NCBI GenBank assembly: GCA_964388955.1
Contig: CAYMCO010000024.1
Coordinates: 17,554-81,553 of the forward strand
Direction of reading: 5' to 3'
Origin: CAYMCO01 sp964388955
GTDB taxonomy: Bacteria > Chloroflexota > Anaerolineae > Anaerolineales > E44-bin32
Length of the DNA stretch: 64,000 bases
A model generated the notes under the pieces. The model saw only the letters and a list, made by a program, of their open reading frames with translations, was not told the DNA's origin and made no database searches. Each line of letters begins with the position of its first letter. Position 1 is the stretch's first letter. Shown here one piece after another: positions 7,997 through 17,312 of this stretch. Made by a program: the position numbers and the translations under genes.

Positions 7997-10900
7997 ATGT
8001 TTAATTCGGACAACTACATGCCGGAATCCTTCGCTGAGAAGCTGACGGCAGCGCGCCAGAGCCATGCCATGCAAGGTGAACGCCGCGTCGTGACCATGCT
8101 CTTCTGCGATGTGAAGGGTTCGACCCGCATGGCGGAGCAGTTGGATCCAGAGGAATGGGCCGAGATCATGCATGAGGCATTCCAGTATCTCGTGCGTCCG
8201 GTCTACCGCTATGAGGGAACGGTCGCCCGCTTGATGGGCGACGCGTTGTTGGCTTTTTTTGGCGCACCCATCGCCCATGAGAACGACCCGGAGCGCGCTG
8301 TGCGGGCTGGGTTGGATATCCTCCGGCAAGTGAAGCCCTATTGTGATGAAATCCGGGGCGCCTATGGCATGGACTTCAATGTGCGCATCGGGATCAACAC
8401 CGGCCCGGTGGTGGTAGGGGAAATCGGCAGCGACCTCGCCATGGAATACACCGCCATGGGGGATGCGGCCAACCTGGCGGCGCGCATGGAGCAAACCGCG
8501 ATACCCGGGAGCGTCCAGATTTCGGAACACACCCACAAGCTGGTTGCCCCCTTGTTCGAGTTCGAGCCCCTGGGCGAAATCGCGGTGAAGGGGAAAGGCC
8601 AGCCGGTGCGCGCCTTCCGCGTGTTACGGCGCAAGCAGTCCCCCGGACGAACCCGCGGGCTTGCGGGGTTGGAATCCCCTCTGGTCGGGCGGGGGAAGGA
8701 GATGGGGGTGCTGCGTGCAGCGCTGGCCGATCTGGACGCTGGCCGGGGGGGAATCGTCTGCTTGATTGGGGAGGCCGGGCTCGGGAAGAGCCGCTTGATC
8801 GAGGAGGCCAAACGCGACGGGCTGGCCGGGGGCGTGCATGGAAGGCCATGGATCACCGGGCGCGGCATATCCTACGATATGGGCCGCCCGTACGCCGTGA
8901 CGCAGCAATTGCTTCGGGATCTGACCGGTGTGTTGGAAGGAGACAGTGAGGCGGCGGCGCGAGCCAAGATCGAGCGCGCGTTGGAGCCGGTCGCCAGTGA
9001 AGATCGAGGGGACGTGGCTGCCGCCATCGAGATGCTGCTGGGGGTGGGGGAGCAGAGCGAATTGACGATACTGGAGGGCGAGGCGCTGAAGCGGAAGCTC
9101 CTTGCCGCAGTGGAGAAAGCCGTGGCGGCCGTCGCCGGAAAGGGCGGCCTGACACTGGTCCTGGATGATCTGCATTGGGCGGACGACGCCTCCGTCGAGA
9201 TGGTGCTGCACCTCTTCCGGCTGGCCAACCGTTCCCCGGTGCTGTTCCTGTGCGCATTCCGGCCGCACCGACACTCCGCGGGGTGGCGGGTGAAATTGGG
9301 AGCTGAAACCGACTATCCGCATCGATATCAGGAGGTCCAGTTGGCTCCGCTCACTACAGAGGACAGCGACCATCTGGTGAGCAGCCTGCTGGAGATCGCT
9401 GACCTGCCGGCTTCCGTGCGGGAGATCATTCTGCGAAAGGCGGAGGGCAATCCTTTCTTTGTGGAGGAGGTCATCCGGACCTTGATGGAAGAGGAAGTCC
9501 TGGTCCGCAGCCAGGATGGGGCACATTGGGTGGCGGCGAGACCCATCGAAGAGATTGTGATCCCCGACAATTTGCAGGCGCTGCTGGTGTCGCGCATCGA
9601 CCGGTTGGCCGAGGAAGTGCGAAGCACTCTGCAGTATGCGGCGGTGATCGGGCGCAGCTTCCACCTCCAGGTCTTGGAGTTGGTCACCCAGATGCATGAT
9701 CAGTTGGACGAGCACCTGAACGTGCTCCAGCGGGTGGAGCTAATCCGCGAGGTGGCGCGCCTACCGGAGGTCGAATACGTCTTCCGCCACGAACTCACAC
9801 GAGACGCGGCCTACAAGACCATTCTGCGGCGCCAGCGGCGCCAATTCCACCGCCAGGTGGGGGAGGCCTTGGAGCGCCTATATCCCACCCGGCTGGAGGA
9901 GTTTGCCTCTCGGCTCGCCCACCATTTCGATCAGGCAGGGGATGATGAGAAGGCGCTCCGTTACTCGCGCCTCGCAGGGGACGCCGCCGCCAGACTATAC
10001 GCCAACGTGGAGGCCATCGAACATTATTCAAAAGCCATTCAACTGGCCAGAAAACAGGGGGCACCCCGAGATGGGCTGCGTCACTTGTATCTCAGCCGCG
10101 GGCGGGCATACGAAGTCAGCGGCCGGTATGACGAGGCCCTGGAGAACTACCAGGAGCTGGAGGTGATAGGACGCCAGGCGGCGGATACGCGTCTGGAGCT
10201 GGCAGCCTTGATCCCGCAGGTGACGATTCTTGCCATTCCCACGGCGCGCATGGACCACGCACGCGCCCAGGAGCTTGCCGAGAGAGCGCTGAGGCTCGCA
10301 GAGGAATCGGGCGATCCACGAGGGCAATCCAAGGCGCTGTGGAACATGCTCTTGCTGGCGCGCTTCGGCGGGGACAGCGAGAAGGCGCGCGCGGCCGGAG
10401 AGCGGGCGCTTGAGATCGCGGAGGAAAACAACTTGCCGGAGGAGACCGCCTATGCGGCCCAGGACCTGGCGCTGGTCTACATGGGCTTTGGCGAGCTCGA
10501 GAAGACGCTAACCCTGTTGGACCAGGCCGCGCAGATTTGGCGTGAGCTGGGCAATCTCCCCATGCTAGCGGACGGCCTGGGGGGATCCGCCTTCGCGCTG
10601 CTTGAGCGCGGGGAGTATGACCGGGCCATGCAGAACGCGGAGGAGGCCGCCGCCGTTTCCGAATCCATCGATAACCGATGGGGCTTGGGTTACAGCCGCA
10701 TGGTGCTTTCGTTCGTGCAGCTCGAAAGAGGCCAAATCTCCAAAGCGATACGAGTCATGCGAGAGGCCGAGGAGATTGGGAATCGCGGCAATTTCATCGC
10801 CACCTCCGCCATCGTCCCCGCCGTCCTGGCATGGATATACGCCAGTTTCGGGGATGTGGAGGCTGGCTTTCCCCTGATAGAGCGGGCCAGCGATGCAGCC

Positions 10901-11482
10901 AGCCGGGTGGAGACCTACCAGGCTCGAGTCCTGATGTTTAAATCCTGGCTGTATCTCAAGGCCGGCAAGCAGGATGCGGCAATAGAGCTCATGCGCCGGG
11001 CGCATGAGACGCTGGAGGAAGGCCACCGAGATCCCTACTTCGGGGCCTTGATGCTCTACTTTCAAACCGCGGTGATGCTCGGCGCCGGTGAAGTGCGGCA
11101 GGCGCTGGCCGTGGCCCAGGAGAACCTGCGTTACATGGAAGGAGGGGGCCTCCGGCTTCTCAAGCCGGATCTGTTGGCGCTGCAAAGCAAAGCCCAGAGA
11201 GAATTGGGAATGTCGCAAGCGGCGTGGGATTCCCTGGTTGCCGGACTTGAGCTGGCAGAGAAGATCGATGCGAAGCGCGCCATGATGCAGGTCCTCCCCC
11301 CTCTATTGGAAATGTCACGCCAGTTCGGAGATCAAACCCAAACCGCGCACATTAAGCGGAAGGCGTCGGAGCTCGTGGACTATCTGCTGGAGAATATCGA
11401 CGAGCCGGACCTGCGTGTGTCCTTTCTCGGCCTGCCGGAAGTGAAATTGATGCGTGGCACCCTGGAAGTCAACGCCGAATAG
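7997..11482 (+). CDS. Class III nucleotide cyclase / AAA ATPase / TPR protein
   Basis: About 1161 aa. An N-terminal class III cyclase domain carries FCDVKGSTRMAE and LMGDALLAFFG (metal-binding aspartates) and the canonical YTAMGDAANLAARME with the catalytic Asn/Arg. A P-loop ATPase follows (IGEAGLGKSRL, about residues 256-266; Walker B-like LVLDDLHWAD), then a long helical TPR region with alanine/glutamate-rich repeats. This is the common adenylate-cyclase/predictive-ATPase/TPR arrangement of Chloroflexota and Actinobacteria. I chose the ATG at 7997 (MFNSDNYM); an in-frame TTG at 7919 would add 26 residues without a clear ribosome binding site. The following gene starts 28 bp downstream, so the cyclase may be co-transcribed with the receiver-flavoprotein. 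Confidence 0.85.
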   Translation: MFNSDNYMPESFAEKLTAARQSHAMQGERRVVTMLFCDVKGSTRMAEQLDPEEWAEIMHEAFQYLVRPVYRYEGTVARLMGDALLAFFGAPIAHENDPERAVRAGLDILRQVKPYCDEIRGAYGMDFNVRIGINTGPVVVGEIGSDLAMEYTAMGDAANLAARMEQTAIPGSVQISEHTHKLVAPLFEFEPLGEIAVKGKGQPVRAFRVLRRKQSPGRTRGLAGLESPLVGRGKEMGVLRAALADLDAGRGGIVCLIGEAGLGKSRLIEEAKRDGLAGGVHGRPWITGRGISYDMGRPYAVTQQLLRDLTGVLEGDSEAAARAKIERALEPVASEDRGDVAAAIEMLLGVGEQSELTILEGEALKRKLLAAVEKAVAAVAGKGGLTLVLDDLHWADDASVEMVLHLFRLANRSPVLFLCAFRPHRHSAGWRVKLGAETDYPHRYQEVQLAPLTTEDSDHLVSSLLEIADLPASVREIILRKAEGNPFFVEEVIRTLMEEEVLVRSQDGAHWVAARPIEEIVIPDNLQALLVSRIDRLAEEVRSTLQYAAVIGRSFHLQVLELVTQMHDQLDEHLNVLQRVELIREVARLPEVEYVFRHELTRDAAYKTILRRQRRQFHRQVGEALERLYPTRLEEFASRLAHHFDQAGDDEKALRYSRLAGDAAARLYANVEAIEHYSKAIQLARKQGAPRDGLRHLYLSRGRAYEVSGRYDEALENYQELEVIGRQAADTRLELAALIPQVTILAIPTARMDHARAQELAERALRLAEESGDPRGQSKALWNMLLLARFGGDSEKARAAGERALEIAEENNLPEETAYAAQDLALVYMGFGELEKTLTLLDQAAQIWRELGNLPMLADGLGGSAFALLERGEYDRAMQNAEEAAAVSESIDNRWGLGYSRMVLSFVQLERGQISKAIRVMREAEEIGNRGNFIATSAIVPAVLAWIYASFGDVEAGFPLIERASDAASRVETYQARVLMFKSWLYLKAGKQDAAIELMRRAHETLEEGHRDPYFGALMLYFQTAVMLGAGEVRQALAVAQENLRYMEGGGLRLLKPDLLALQSKAQRELGMSQAAWDSLVAGLELAEKIDAKRAMMQVLPPLLEMSRQFGDQTQTAHIKRKASELVDYLLENIDEPDLRVSFLGLPEVKLMRGTLEVNAE

Positions 11483-11509
11483 AAAGTCGGAGAAGAAGGA
11501 GCAGATCCC

Positions 11510-13174
11510 TTGGCCAAGCCAATCATATTGACCCTCGACGATGAACCACAGGTCCTGAACGCCATTGGGCGGGATCTGCGGGCGCATTACGGAGGAGACT
11601 ACCGAATTCTCAAAGCCGAATCGGGTGCGGAGGCGCTGGACGCGGTGCAGGAGATCAAGCGGCGCGGCGACGCGATCGCAATCTTCCTTGTGGACCAGCG
11701 TATGCCCGAGATGAGCGGCACGGAATTTCTCGAGCAGGCGCGCGAACTTTTCCCACAAGCGCGCAAGGTGCTGCTCACCGCGTATGCGGATACCGAGGCC
11801 GCCATCACCAGCATCAACACCATCGGGCTCGACCACTATCTGATGAAGCCGTGGCACCCGCCGGAGCAGAATCTATACCCTATCTTGGATGACCTGCTGG
11901 GGGATTGGGCAGCCACGGTCGTGATGCCATACAAGGGGATCCGGGTTGTTGGGACGCGCTGGTCCGCCAGCAGCCACCGGGTGAAGGATTTCCTGGCCCG
12001 CAACCAGGTGCCCTATCAGTGGTACGACCTGGAGAAGAACCAGGAAGGGCGAACGATGGCCGAGGGGGTGAAAGACGCGGGGCATCGCCTTCCGCTGGTG
12101 TTCTTCCCGGATGGGGAGACATTGACCGATCCCGACAACCGCACCCTGGCGGAGACGGCCGGCTTGACCGTCGAAGCCAAGCAGCCCTTTTATGACCTGA
12201 TCATCGTCGGCGGCGGGCCCGCCGGGTTGGCCGCAGCCGTCTACGGTTCCTCGGAGGGGCTGCGCACCGTGATGGTTGAGAAGGAAGGGATAGGGGGCCA
12301 GGCGGGAACCAGCGCCCGGATCGAGAACTACCTGGGCTTCCCCAAGGGTCTGAGCGGCGCCGACCTGGCCCGGCGGGCGGCCACCCAGGCCAAGCGATTG
12401 GGGGCCGAGATCCTGACCGCGCAGGAGGTCGTGTCCATCCGGGCAAATGACCCGTATCGGCTGGCCATGCTGGAGGATGGCACCGAGCTGAGTTGTCACG
12501 CCATGCTGATCACATCCGGAGTGGAAGTGCGGCGGCTCAAAGCTCCCGGGGTGGAGGAACTCACCGGGGCCGGCGTCTATTACGGAGCAGCGGTCACCGA
12601 GGCCGCCAGCTACCGGGGGGAGCGCGTATTTGTGGTGGGCGGCGCCAATTCGGCGGGGCAGGGCGCGGTCTTTCTCTCCCAGTTCGCCGAGCAGGTGATC
12701 ATGCTGGTGCGCGGCAGCTCATTGACCACGAGCATGTCCCAATACCTGATCGATCAGATTGAGGCTACTGACAGTATCGAGGTGATGACGAACACCGTGG
12801 TGGAAGAAGCCCTCGGCGGCGATCGTCGTCTCGAATCCGTTCGTGTGTACCTCAAGGAGAAGGATGAGCGGAAGGAACTGGCCGGCAGGGGGATGTTCAT
12901 CTTCATCGGAGCGGTCCCGCGCACCGAGTTCATCCAAGATGTGATCGCCTGCGATCCGGCAGGATTCATCCTCACCGGGCCCGACCTGATGGAGAATGGC
13001 AAGCGGCCCAAGGGTTGGACTTCCCAGCGCGACCCCTATCTGCTGGAGACCAGCCTGCCAGGGGTGTTTGCGGCCGGGGACGTGCGCCACGGCTCCGTAA
13101 AGCGGGTAGCGACAGCGATTGGAGAGGGATCTGCCTGCCTGCAGTCCATCCACCGCTACCTGGCGACTGTCTAA
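11510..13174 (+). CDS. Fused response regulator / thioredoxin-reductase-like flavoprotein
   Basis: A 554-aa protein with three parts. Residues 1-125 are a receiver domain with the acidic pair D10/D11, phospho-acceptor D62 and K113. Residues about 140-215 resemble a glutaredoxin/thioredoxin fold with SASS where a CxxC would be. Residues about 225-550 are a thioredoxin-reductase-like FAD/NAD(P) domain with IIVGGGPAGLAAA, GGQAG and FVVGGANSAGQGA. The redox CxxC of TrxB is absent: the equivalent stretch reads GVYYGAAVTEA. The TTG start has a GAAGGAG site. Such fusions typically neighbour a cNMP-binding histidine kinase, which is the case here (14079-15950). A phosphorylation-controlled oxidoreductase is likely; its electron acceptor is unknown. 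Confidence 0.85.
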   Translation: MAKPIILTLDDEPQVLNAIGRDLRAHYGGDYRILKAESGAEALDAVQEIKRRGDAIAIFLVDQRMPEMSGTEFLEQARELFPQARKVLLTAYADTEAAITSINTIGLDHYLMKPWHPPEQNLYPILDDLLGDWAATVVMPYKGIRVVGTRWSASSHRVKDFLARNQVPYQWYDLEKNQEGRTMAEGVKDAGHRLPLVFFPDGETLTDPDNRTLAETAGLTVEAKQPFYDLIIVGGGPAGLAAAVYGSSEGLRTVMVEKEGIGGQAGTSARIENYLGFPKGLSGADLARRAATQAKRLGAEILTAQEVVSIRANDPYRLAMLEDGTELSCHAMLITSGVEVRRLKAPGVEELTGAGVYYGAAVTEAASYRGERVFVVGGANSAGQGAVFLSQFAEQVIMLVRGSSLTTSMSQYLIDQIEATDSIEVMTNTVVEEALGGDRRLESVRVYLKEKDERKELAGRGMFIFIGAVPRTEFIQDVIACDPAGFILTGPDLMENGKRPKGWTSQRDPYLLETSLPGVFAAGDVRHGSVKRVATAIGEGSACLQSIHRYLATV

Positions 13175-13323
13175 TGCTGTCTATGCTCGATTGATAGAGG
13201 ATTCCCATCATCCAGAGGAGGGCGGGGGATGGCCCGCGTGTGCGGGTGACGAGCGGATGGTTTCGATGGGGCAATAGGCGACGTGTCTTGAACCGCTGGT
13301 TCTGAATACCAAGGAGGCTACAA

Positions 13324-13689
13324 ATGGGACGGCCAACGCACTTCGAAATCCTGGCGGAGGATCCGGAGGAAGCGCGCCAGTTCTACACGCAGGTCTTCGG
13401 CTGGGAAGCGGAGGACTGGGGTGGTGAGGAGGCATACTGGTTGCTGTCCACCGGCGAGGAGGGCACCCCCGGGATCAATGGCGCCATCATGGGGCGCCAC
13501 TTCGATCAGGTGGTGATCAACACCATTGAGATCGAGTCCCTGGAGGACACGATGGAGAAGGTCACGCGCGCCGGCGGGAAGGTGGTCAACGAGCCGAATG
13601 AAATCCCGGGGGTGGGAACGCATGTGTACTGCGAGGACCCCGAAGGCAACATGTTTGGCATACTCCAGCCGGCCCCGGAGATGGGATAG
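13324..13689 (+). CDS. VOC-family (glyoxalase/dioxygenase-fold) protein
   Basis: A 121-aa single-domain protein with the vicinal oxygen chelate pattern: HFEILAEDPEEARQFYTQVFGW at the start (helix after the first strand) and VYCEDPEGNMFGILQP near the end, where the glutamate/aspartate and PEGN motif are typical. VOC proteins of this length act as dimers binding a metal or small ligand; the substrate cannot be told. A strong AAGGAGG ribosome binding site precedes the ATG. It lies between the receiver-flavoprotein and its likely kinase. Confidence 0.8.
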   Translation: MGRPTHFEILAEDPEEARQFYTQVFGWEAEDWGGEEAYWLLSTGEEGTPGINGAIMGRHFDQVVINTIEIESLEDTMEKVTRAGGKVVNEPNEIPGVGTHVYCEDPEGNMFGILQPAPEMG

Positions 13690-14078
13690 ATCCGACCCGG
13701 TCCGCCTGGCACAGATCATCCAGCGGCGCAAAAGGGTGTTGGGGTCGCCGGGTTAGGAGCCGGCATGGGGCGGGGACATCACTCTGACGAATCAGACGGG
13801 GTCCGATCTGATATCCCCCGCCACCCTCGCACGGCCCTTTCCGGACTTGCCGGTGGAACTGTAAGCGACCCAACGGTCGTTGGAAGAAAGCTTGCGGTCG
13901 ATCGAAGATGAGATCCTGGACCGGGTGGCGGACACGCACCCGGGCGAAGAATCGGCCTCTGAACATCTGGGCGGGAATGACCTGTCTCGCGTTCGACCCC
14001 GGGCTTTGGCCCGTGAACATGAAGAGACGAGTCGGGGTAAGAATGGCTCGCCCAAGGATGTCCATCAAGGGTAGGTAA
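13690..14078. other. Intergenic region, nothing recognised
   Basis: Short frames occur on both strands but none has a convincing ribosome binding site or a recognisable protein pattern. No terminator with a T-tract is seen. Confidence 0.5.
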
Positions 14079-15950
14079 ATGGAAGGATTCCTCAGAAACG
14101 TCCCCCTGTTCGCCGATCTCCCCAAGGCCGATTTGGCGCGCCTTGCCGAATCCGTGGAGGAGATCAAGCTGGAGAGGGGGCAGGTGCTGTTCGAGCAAGG
14201 TGACGCCGGAAAACGGGCCTACGTCATCCGGGAAGGGGAGCTGGAAATCCTGAAGGAGGCGGAGGGTCGGGAGGTGCTGCTGGCGGTGCGCAAGCCGGGG
14301 GAGGTGATCGGCGAAATGTCCCTGCTGCATGAGGCGCCTCGCTCCGCCACCGTGCGCGCCAAAGGGCCGGCGCGGTTGTTTGCCATCCGCTTTGATGACT
14401 TCGAGAAGCTGCTGGACAACAGCCCCTCCGCCGCCCGAGCGATGCTGCACACCATTACGGCGCGCTTGAAGTCCACCGAGAAGATGCTGCGCCAAAGCGA
14501 GAAGATCGCCCAACTGGGCACACTTACGGCCGGCGTCGCCCACGAACTGAACAACCCGGCCGCGGCGGTGCAGCGAGGCGCGGAGCACGTGAAGACGGCG
14601 CTCTCGGAGTTTCAGGAGGCGAATCAGAGCCTGGCGGCCCTCGATCTGAGCCCCGCGCAGCGGGAGCAAATCCGGGAATTGGGGGCCGAAGTGCGTGAGC
14701 GCTCCAAGAAACCGTCGCATATGGATGCCCTCACTCGCGGCGATCGGGAAGCGGAGATGGAGGAATTCCTGGAGGGGGCTGGGATTGAACGCGCCTGGGA
14801 GCTCGCCCCGGCCTTTGTCAATGTGGGTCTTGCAGCGGATGAGATGGGTTCGCTCGCGGAGACCTTCAGCGCGGGGCAGTTCGAGCGCGTCGCCCAGTGG
14901 GTCAGCGCCACGTACGCCGTATACAATCTGCTGGAAGAGGTCGAGCAGGGCGCCAAGCAGATATCCCAGATCGTGAAAGCGCTCAAGACCTACGCCTACC
15001 TGGATCAGGCGCCGGTGCAGCTCATCGACGTCCATGAGGGATTGGACAACACGCTGATTCTGCTGCGCAGCAAGCTCAAGAAGGGCATCACGGTAAAGCG
15101 TGCCTACGATGAGGGCATTCCGCGCATCGAGGCCTACGGGTCGGAATTGAACCAGGTGTGGACCAATCTGCTGGATAACGCGATCGACGCCTTGGAGGGG
15201 GAGGGTGAGATCGAAATTCGGACGCGCCGGCAAGGGAGCTGGGTGGTCGTCGAGATCGAGGATAACGGCCCCGGGATACCCGAGGAGATCCAAGGCCGGA
15301 TCTTCGATCCCTTCTTCACCACCAAGGGTCCGGGGAAGGGCACCGGTCTGGGCCTGGACATCAGCTACAATATCATAGTCCAGCGCCACCATGGTGACAT
15401 TCGCCTGACCTCCCGGCCCGGCAGGACGTGCTTCGAGGTGTGGCTGCCGGTGGATTTGAAGGCGGTGGAATCCGGTAAGGTGGCGGTTCCGGGCATGGAG
15501 CCCATGGGAGACGAAGAGAAGCTGGGGGTGCTGCGGACGGCCCACACCATCGCGGTGGTCGGCATCTCGACGCGCGAGGATCGTCCGGCGCATTACGTTC
15601 CTGCCTACCTGCAGGCGCATGGCTATCACATCATCCCCATTCATCCGAGCGCTGGAACCGTATTGGGGGAAGAGGCTGTGCCGTCTCTGGAACAAGTGAA
15701 GGATCCGGTGGACGTGGTTCTGCTTTTCAAGCGCTCCCAGGATGTGCCCCCCTATATCGACCAGGCGATCGCGATCGGCGCAGATGTGATCTGGATGCAG
15801 GAGGGAATTGTGAATGAAGGAGCCGCGGCGAAGGCGCGCCAGGCGGGCCTGACGGTCATCATGGATTCCTGCATGCGCATTGAGCATCAACGCCTGATCG
15901 CCAGCGCTTCCCGGGAGACACCTCCGATGGCTGGCACCTCCCAGGACTGA
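14079..15950 (+). CDS. cNMP-binding histidine kinase with C-terminal CoA-binding domain
   Basis: A 623-aa cytoplasmic sensor. Residues about 5-125 are a cyclic-nucleotide-binding domain (VLFEQGDAGKRAYVIREG, GEVIGEMSLL, APRSATVRA). The dimerisation/phosphoacceptor helix carries H155 in AGVAHELNNP. After a helical insert the HATPase region shows the N-box LLDNAIDALEG, DNGPGIP and GTGLGLDI. Residues about 485-610 form a CoA_binding_2 Rossmann domain (TIAVVGISTREDRPAHYVP, GADVIWMQEGIVNEGAA). No membrane segments are visible. The pairing with the receiver-flavoprotein upstream suggests a redox two-component system. Cyclase genes nearby could supply the nucleotide ligand, though this is inference. 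Confidence 0.85.
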   Translation: MEGFLRNVPLFADLPKADLARLAESVEEIKLERGQVLFEQGDAGKRAYVIREGELEILKEAEGREVLLAVRKPGEVIGEMSLLHEAPRSATVRAKGPARLFAIRFDDFEKLLDNSPSAARAMLHTITARLKSTEKMLRQSEKIAQLGTLTAGVAHELNNPAAAVQRGAEHVKTALSEFQEANQSLAALDLSPAQREQIRELGAEVRERSKKPSHMDALTRGDREAEMEEFLEGAGIERAWELAPAFVNVGLAADEMGSLAETFSAGQFERVAQWVSATYAVYNLLEEVEQGAKQISQIVKALKTYAYLDQAPVQLIDVHEGLDNTLILLRSKLKKGITVKRAYDEGIPRIEAYGSELNQVWTNLLDNAIDALEGEGEIEIRTRRQGSWVVVEIEDNGPGIPEEIQGRIFDPFFTTKGPGKGTGLGLDISYNIIVQRHHGDIRLTSRPGRTCFEVWLPVDLKAVESGKVAVPGMEPMGDEEKLGVLRTAHTIAVVGISTREDRPAHYVPAYLQAHGYHIIPIHPSAGTVLGEEAVPSLEQVKDPVDVVLLFKRSQDVPPYIDQAIAIGADVIWMQEGIVNEGAAAKARQAGLTVIMDSCMRIEHQRLIASASRETPPMAGTSQD

Positions 15951-15959
15951 GGGCGGGGG

Positions 15960-16616
15960 ATGTTCTGGCGCCTGCTGTTTGCTCATTTCCTCGCGGATTA
16001 CCCGCTGCAACCCGATTGGTTGGTGGCGCGCAAGGCCAACGTCTGGGCCGTGGGGCTGCACGTCTCCATCCACGGTGTCACCTCCCTTATTCTGTTGGGG
16101 GTGGGGCTCAGCCGGGTTTGGCTCCCGCTGCTCGTCTTGGTTGGGATACATTTCGGCATGGACTGGTTCCGGATCCACGTGACCTCCTTTTGGGGGAAGC
16201 GCAAGAAGGTGGCGTACGTCGTTGATCAAATCCTGCATGTGGTCGTGATCGGTCTCATCGCCACCTGGGCCGCGCGCCGGGTGGGGTCTGAGGCGCCCTT
16301 TGCTATCGAGCGTTGGCCGATTTACGCGACCGGCTTGCTGCTGGCGACCTACGTATGGTTCATTTCCGAGCGCATCTTCAACGCCCAGGACACCCGCTAT
16401 GTGGCGCTGCTGAACGCGCAACTCTGGCCGCGCATGCTGGTGCGCGGCACACTCTTCGCACTGCTCTTGGTGGCAGGCACACTCTTCAAGCCCGAGGCGA
16501 GAGCCATCGCTCTGGGCGTGCCTTATCGGTCGGAGGATTTCGGTCGCAAGACGCTCATGACCGATCTTGCCGTGAGCGCGGTGACCGCACTGGTGGTGCT
16601 GCTCATCGTTCCATAG
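15960..16616 (+). CDS. DUF3307 membrane protein
   Basis: A 218-aa protein with about six transmembrane helices and the opening FWRLLFAHFLADYPLQPDW, which is characteristic of DUF3307, together with a conserved HxxxDWxR-like segment (HFGMDWFRIH) and VVDQILHVVVI. It starts 9 bp after the kinase stop codon with GGGCGGGGG as ribosome binding site, so it is probably in the same operon. The family has no established function. Confidence 0.8.
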   Translation: MFWRLLFAHFLADYPLQPDWLVARKANVWAVGLHVSIHGVTSLILLGVGLSRVWLPLLVLVGIHFGMDWFRIHVTSFWGKRKKVAYVVDQILHVVVIGLIATWAARRVGSEAPFAIERWPIYATGLLLATYVWFISERIFNAQDTRYVALLNAQLWPRMLVRGTLFALLLVAGTLFKPEARAIALGVPYRSEDFGRKTLMTDLAVSAVTALVVLLIVP

Positions 16617-17312
16617 CGGCCAATCTGGTGGTGTGCCGTGAAATCTGCGCTTTGCGCAGTGCGCTTCCAGCCGTCAGCCTCCAGCACTGGGCATTCGACT
16701 CTCCAGCAATAACGCGAAATTCAGCTTCGCCGCTCGCCTGCGCATGCGCCAAGAGCGGAGCGCGTATTCCCACTGCAGGCTATGCCTTGGCCGTGAACTT
16801 TCGCGAGTGACCAGCGAAACTGCGCGCAAGTCCGACTGCCCGATCCACGCCGAGATGTTGTTGGTATCCCATTTCCGGGGAGCATTGATCGGATGCATGC
16901 CACTGGGCGCACATCTGGATACACCTCGTGGTTTCACCACTCGGCACTCGATATGCGCCTCTGCTTGTCAGCAGGCCTGGAAAAGACGCATCTCGAGTAG
17001 CGCCGACCTCCGGCGAGGCGCGTATCGAGAGGTGCGGCTTGGAATCGAAATCATCGCTCATGGTAGTTGAAGATGGAGTCGAGGGGAAGGTTGCCCCCAA
17101 GGATGAAATACAACCAAGGGCTCTGTCGATTTGCCTACTGGCCTTTTTGTGCTATCCTGTCGTTAGGCTGGAGCAAAATCTATTATGCAGAATCAAAACC
17201 GTACGAGCCAGCTCCGGGCGCATCGCAGGAGGCGGCAAGAGCGACGGGATGGATCCGACCTTGGTGTCGCCACATCCTGAACGAAACTGCGGGGGAGCGG
17301 GACATCACACGC
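16617..17312. other. Intergenic boundary region, no gene recognised
   Basis: Nearly 700 bp with only weak overlapping frames and lower coding character than the neighbours. A TATTAT hexamer at 17181-17186 lies upstream of the IclR1 gene, and the decamer TTAGGCTGGA just before it is nearly matched (GTAGGCTGGC) upstream of IclR2. This stretch separates the signalling genes from the metabolic island. Confidence 0.4.

Noticed and set aside
13779..16421. 880-aa minus-strand open frame opposite the histidine kinase
   Set aside because: It is antisense to a clear kinase and DUF3307 gene, is rich in Arg/Gln/Pro/His as expected for GC-rich shadow frames, and has no recognisable motif.
16780..17100. 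Minus-strand frame in the gap before IclR1
   Set aside because: No ribosome binding site, no motif and atypical composition; left as non-coding.
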